A stretch of 64,000 bases of DNA from Heterotrichella gracilis (lineage: Eukaryota > Sar > Xanthophyceae > Tribonematales > Xanthonemataceae): positions 42,461 through 106,460 of the forward strand of contig JAULBX010010767.1 in NCBI GenBank assembly GCA_032358255.1. The letters are read 5' to 3'. Made by a program: the position numbers and the translations under genes. The notes beneath the pieces are model-generated. The model was not told the origin of the DNA. It ran no database searches and saw only the letters and a program-made list of their open reading frames with translations. Positions 60,301 to 64,000 of this stretch are shown in pieces; within the stretch, counting starts at the first letter, position 1, and each line of letters opens with the position of its first letter.

Positions 60301-61444
60301 AAATTATATACGGAGTGCAAGTCTGTGGGTAGAAGTGAAAGGGGACCAGGCCTGGAGATGGTGGTGTGACACCTGACTAGTACTGGTATTGGTACGTACG
60401 ATGTAGCTCTCATCGTTGAAGGCCGACTTGAGCTTGATCTCCTCTGGCAGGCGCAAGTAGTTGCTGCTGGAGTCGAAGGTGGCGTCAATAACCTCCTGCA
60501 CGAGTGGAGCACGTGAGCCGTGCACATGCCGCACGGGACATCCATTACATGATCTAAGACCAAATTGCATCGAAGACCAACAGATCCTCTAGGGGTGTCG
60601 TGCTGGTGGCACAGCGCAGAGGACTGTTTGGGAAGTTGTCTTGCAACGGCTGGGTCCAAGGCGAGGAGGTGCCTATGAAAGTGGTGACGCCACATGGGTG
60701 CGTCAAGGACGACAGGGATAGTCGGTGCGATGTGAACTGTTCACCAAAGGTGGTGTGCCACAAGCTGCTATTGAGGTAGAGCAGGTAGATGTTCTTGGCT
60801 GTTTTTTCCGGCAGTTGAGGGTGTTCAGGAAGTGTTGTGGCACATGGTTTGAGGGTGCCTTGACACGGTGCCATTCTCACTCGCCCTACCTGAGGGATGC
60901 CGTGGTTGACAATACGGAAGAAGCCGTCAGTGCTGGCTGCGCAGATAAGAGCCTTGAGAATCTCCTCCTTGCGTTCCTGTTTGCACGCAACAACCAGGCT
61001 TTCTGGGGTGACGTAGTCTGGTATGAATAATAGGGCTTGTAGACTTCCATGCCCATCAATTGTTGCAACAATCCCAAGGCTCGTTTGCAGTGTGGTTCAA
61101 TGCGAGTTTCAAAGCACAATACAGTAAGTGCAGACTGACATGCCCATGAAGTCCATTTTGCTGTTGACGTCAGTCTGCTTTCCCGAGCAACAAAACCTTC
61201 CTAACAAGAAAAACCCTCAAAGTGAGTCATCCACACAAAACGCTGGGTTTCCAGCGCAAGCCACACCCCCTTGACCCAAAGACACCTTCTCCACGCGACA
61301 TAAACTGGGTTTGGCAAGCCTAACATCCTTCTAGGGTGACGTCTGCTTGTCCCAACAACTTCGCAAGTGTCATGCAATGTGTGTCATGCGCACCTCAAAG
61401 TTGCTCAGGTCAATCACAGTGGGGACCTTCTTTACGGGCGCCAT
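57353..61444 (-). CDS. 2-oxoglutarate/Fe(II)-dependent oxygenase, isopenicillin-N-synthase fold
   Basis: Soluble non-haem iron oxygenase of the plant DOXC class. Ten exons: 61444-61394, 60976-60890, 60495-60400, 60148-60018, 59670-59568, 59194-59053, 58773-58646, 58175-58107, 57809-57693 and 57466-57353, for 345 residues. Start MAPVKKVPTVIDLSNFE gives the N-terminal PxIDL motif; FFRIVNHGIPQEVI is the conserved helix entry. Iron ligands: His and Asp in LRILPHTDPHSCLTMVF, distal His in YYKSTFHRVRMP. The 2-oxoglutarate motif RxS is in GERLSIAFF. DAWTPLDPQPGAVVCQLGDI is the family's core strand. The exon 6 end at 59053 needs a weak GC donor (CACC|GCCAGT); a GT four bases on breaks frame. Substrate unknown. 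Confidence 0.9.
58010..58552. other. AT-rich islands in introns of the 2OG oxygenase
   Basis: Runs of AATAATAAT at 58010-58100 and a TTAATTAA/AATATTT-rich stretch at 58495-58552 contrast with the surrounding GC-rich exons. They fall in introns 8 and 7. No terminal repeats or target-site duplications were found, so a mobile element is not claimed. Confidence 0.55.
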
Positions 61445-63035
61445 GGTGAGGAAGGTGGTTCGAAGGACGGTCGCACAAGCAGCAGATTGGCAGAATAACA
61501 ACGGTGTCTGATCGCCGGAGCACGTAATACGGTAGGTTTTGCAAAGGTCTGTGGGCAAGTGTCAATCACGTAAAATTTGGTGTGTGCCATCCCACCAACC
61601 CTACCTAAGGGTTCAGGAACCCCCGATGGATGCAAAAATTCCAATTGGTTGAACACTTTGGACCTCATCACGTCACTGCAAGACTTGTTGTATTTCTTCC
61701 TGCACCTGTGCATCTGGCAGTTGCGGCCTGCATTTTTCAGCACTGCGGGATTAATGCATGCGCGCCAATCTTTGAGGGCCTTTTTCTTTCTTTCAAGGGG
61801 CTGCTGATGTTGGCCCTTGCTGATGTCTAAGAAAGAAAGAAACAAAACGCCCCCACACACGGCGGCAAGCCACAACCAGCAATGTTGAAAAACACGGACA
61901 AGCCGGGCAGCAACCAGTGGAACATGGCGTGGGTAACAAGGGCATAGCACCAAAGCATAGCCCCGATTAATGTCTAACTCGGTGTTAGCTGCCTGAAGCA
62001 TATCTGCTGATAGAGACAACTGCATTGTGAAAAGGGTTACAAGCCTTGTGGCTGGGCACACAGCAAGGCCATGGCAGAATTTCTATGAACCCGCCACGTT
62101 GTGCCGACTGCCACTGAGTGCACCCACTATGCCACCCACTATTGTGCATCAATGCCCGGCTAGCTGAAGCTACAAAAAGCAGTACCATAGATGAGTATAC
62201 CTGCATTTATGCAATTACAAGAATGGAGTTAATTGCTGATACCCTACATCAGCCGCCACACCACGCTTGCTGGGCATTGCATGTACTGACCCACTACGGA
62301 GTCACATACCCTCCTGAAACCCTTCACATGCAAGAGCACCAAATTTTCCTAGCCAGAAACTGCCGCAAGGCTCTGCACGTAATGGCGTGCTGCAGGGTGC
62401 TGAGGCAATGTCTTTGCCTTCTTCCATGGGGCACAATCACCCTCTTCACTAGACAGAACTGAATAGCATTTCAAAAACTGCATTTTGCGTCGTTGCTACA
62501 CACTGTTCGCATCAACTACGAAACCTAACAAACAACAAAAGGCTGCAAACTGAAACAAGATGTTGCTGTGAGCGTAAAAGTAAACTGCGCACGCTTGGGG
62601 ACGAAAAAGGCAGTACCTACTTGGCGGCAGAAAGAGTAAAAAGCATTTGGTAGACGGTGTAGGCAATGACCTGAATAGACCTGCCAGTGTTTCTGCAGCC
62701 ATGATGGCGTAGAGATCCAATATTTGAATGGGCGCAAATGCTTGCTTGCTGATACCCTCCACTGTACAAATACACACCTCCATTCCCCTGGCACGTGACG
62801 AAACCCCAACTGCAGTGCAGTAATCCGGTGATGAATAACCCTCCAACCCGCAATCCCGAAACGCGACCCTCTTGATAAAATTCGTATTCATAATCCCCAT
62901 TGCAGTACCATATCATACAGCAATACATGTGGAAATCACCCCTCAAATCGCTGCTGCTCCCGCAGCCTCCCTCCCTGTCTCCCCAGATCCCACCCCCCTC
63001 CCCGTAGTATCAATGTAAGATAACTATCTCCTCCC
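61445..63035. other. Interval between cytochrome b5 reductase 3' end and the 2OG oxygenase
   Basis: About 1.6 kb with no assigned gene. It holds the 2OG oxygenase promoter and the b5 reductase 3' UTR. A minus-strand open segment at about 61590-61825 reads KKALKDWRACINPAVLKNAG, RNCQMHRCRKKYNKSCSDVM and onward, and ends at a plausible donor (CTTAG|GTAGGG). It could be an upstream exon, a small gene or a decayed element; no homology recognised. Confidence 0.35.
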
Positions 63036-63707
63036 CTAGAACATGATCATCTGCTCCTCGGTGTAGCCCAGCTTGGTGAGGTTTGGCATGCAGGCAAACT
63101 TGAGCATGGGTGGTGGCCCGCACATCACGCAGATGGTGGATGGGCCCGATGGGAACAGGCTGAGCTTGAGCATGTCCTCGTTGATGAAGCCCTTGCTGAA
63201 GGGCCAGCTGGCGTCCTCGCAGCGGTCCACTGCACAGGGGGAGGAACAGGGGTGAGGAGCAGGGGGTGAGGTAGGGGTGTGGTGTGGACAGTGGTCCCAT
63301 GGAATGGATGGGTGCCCATCAAGGTGGTTGGTGTGGATACAACCCCAAGGGCTCACGGGGCGCACACCCCTCTGCCACAGAAACCTATCAATCACCCTTG
63401 TCGCCTAACTGGTATAGGACACCCCCACCCTCCAGGCGATTGGAGTTCTCCTCCCTCCTCGTCCTGATTAGTTCCAAGCATTCCCGCAACCGCCCCCCCC
63501 CCTGCCACACATTGTGCGCCATCCACCCCTGGCACAGCTGGTTTTTGACTTTCTGGCCTCACCTGTGTACCACACGTTGAAGTTGTCGTACTTGGCCGCC
63601 AGCTCATCCAGCTCCTCCCTGAGCAGGATGTCGTCTGGCGTCTGGTTGGCGTACAACAACTTGAGCTGGGTGCTGTCGGAGCTGTTCTTAAGCACAGCCT
63701 GGAGCAC
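63036..63707 (-). CDS. NADH-cytochrome b5 reductase, C-terminal part (5' exons beyond window)
   Basis: Flavoprotein passing electrons from NADH to cytochrome b5 for lipid desaturation and sterol steps. Two exons are visible: 63707-63563 and 63229-63036, 112 residues in phase. Seen: LKLLYANQTPDDILLREELD, the NADH-domain strand; DNFNVWYTVDRC; and the nicotinamide-site motif ICVMCGPPPMLKFACMPNL, then GYTEEQMIMF, the typical C-terminal Phe. The FAD domain (RxYSP and GGxGxTP motifs) should lie beyond the right edge. The exon starting at 63707 is in phase 0. Confidence 0.93.
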
Positions 63708-63960
63708 CTGGGGGGTTTGGCAGGGGGGGTATAGGTGGGGTGAGAGGGGGGGCCTGGTGGGTAGGGTTGCAGGGGTGGGGTGTGTGGCTGTTACTGGCAA
63801 AGCGGTTGTTGGCGCCAGATGGGGTAGGGGGGAGGGAGAGGTTTACATGCGCGCTCAACCTGAGGCCAGGAAGGACGTGTAAATTCAGCTATTAAGGTAA
63901 AGACTGACGGAAGCTGCAACTAGTGATGCAAACAGACGCAAGCTGGCTGACGGCCATGGG

Positions 63961-63962
<2 letters not shown>
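63708..63962. other. Intronic sequence of the b5 reductase gene
   Basis: Follows (minus strand: precedes) the 63707 acceptor. GC-rich with G-runs, no coding segment of the FAD domain visible. Confidence 0.5.

Positions 63963-64000
<38 letters not shown>
63963..64000 (+). repeat. 38-base poly-G run at window end
   Basis: An unbroken homopolymer of G reaches the last base. Nothing comparable occurs elsewhere in the window. It most resembles a contig-end or no-signal sequencing artefact. Confidence 0.9.

Noticed and set aside
1-64000. Consistent TGTAA polyadenylation signals after every gene
   Set aside because: Only scattered TGTAA motifs were found, often 500 or more bases from stops, so they were not annotated as a rule.

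Overview
The window is nuclear DNA from a eukaryote, most likely a green alga (Chlorophyta). Genes are dense and cut into many short exons (about 100 introns by my hand models, mostly GT-AG). Flanks and introns carry plant/chlorophyte-type telomere-like AAACCCT/TTTAGGG motifs. The protein set also fits an alga: an Alba protein, a plant-type Skp1, a DUF3110 protein otherwise known from cyanobacteria and plastids, an organellar Era GTPase, a PAS-linked kinase and a DOXC-type 2-oxoglutarate oxygenase. I cannot name genus or species. No rRNA, tRNA, CRISPR array, operon or intact transposon was recognised. The window ends in a pure G run that looks like an assembly artefact.

Layout, left to right. 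60-1785 (-): 5' part of ABCE1/RLI1, running off the left edge. 2578-3422 (+): SKP1. 4602-6105 (-): DUF3110 protein. 6843-8249 (-): ESS2/DGCR14 splicing factor, with no coding intron. 9221-13674 (+): multi-spanning RING-H2 E3 ligase. 14596-17040 (-): Era-type GTPase. About 18601-21766 (+): PAS-domain protein kinase. 23331-27898 (-): ZnT9/SLC30A9-like cation transporter. 29327-33629 (-): 778-residue regulator-like protein that I could not assign to a family. 34789-35541 (-): Alba protein. 36143-37960 (+): ERG28. 39855-41276 (-): eIF4E. 42090-44547 (-): coiled-coil protein, 5' end unresolved. 46117-52863 (-): 18-exon SMP/C2 lipid-transfer tether (extended-synaptotagmin type). 53427-56290 (+): FtsJ/RrmJ methyltransferase. 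57353-61444 (-): 2OG-Fe(II) oxygenase. 63036-63707 (-): 3' end of a cytochrome b5 reductase.

The genes do not form one pathway. Several serve gene expression: ABCE1 (ribosome recycling), eIF4E (cap binding), Era and FtsJ (rRNA maturation), ESS2 (splicing) and Alba (RNA binding). Two are ubiquitin-system genes (SKP1, RING-H2). Three concern membranes and lipids (ERG28, the SMP/C2 tether, b5 reductase). Five head-to-head pairs leave intervals of about 0.6-1.6 kb that probably hold shared promoters: ABCE1/SKP1, ESS2/RING, Era/PAS kinase, Alba/ERG28, SMP-C2/FtsJ.

Gene models were built by hand: homology recall for conserved blocks, splice consensus, and strict reading-phase bookkeeping across every junction. 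Exon edges may be off by a few bases where noted. At least five junctions only keep frame if the donor is GC rather than GT, a high share for about 100 introns. I found no clearly new biological system. The best leads are the unassigned 778-aa protein, the PAS kinase with a degenerate catalytic loop, and the long SMP/C2 tether with a split second C2-like region.
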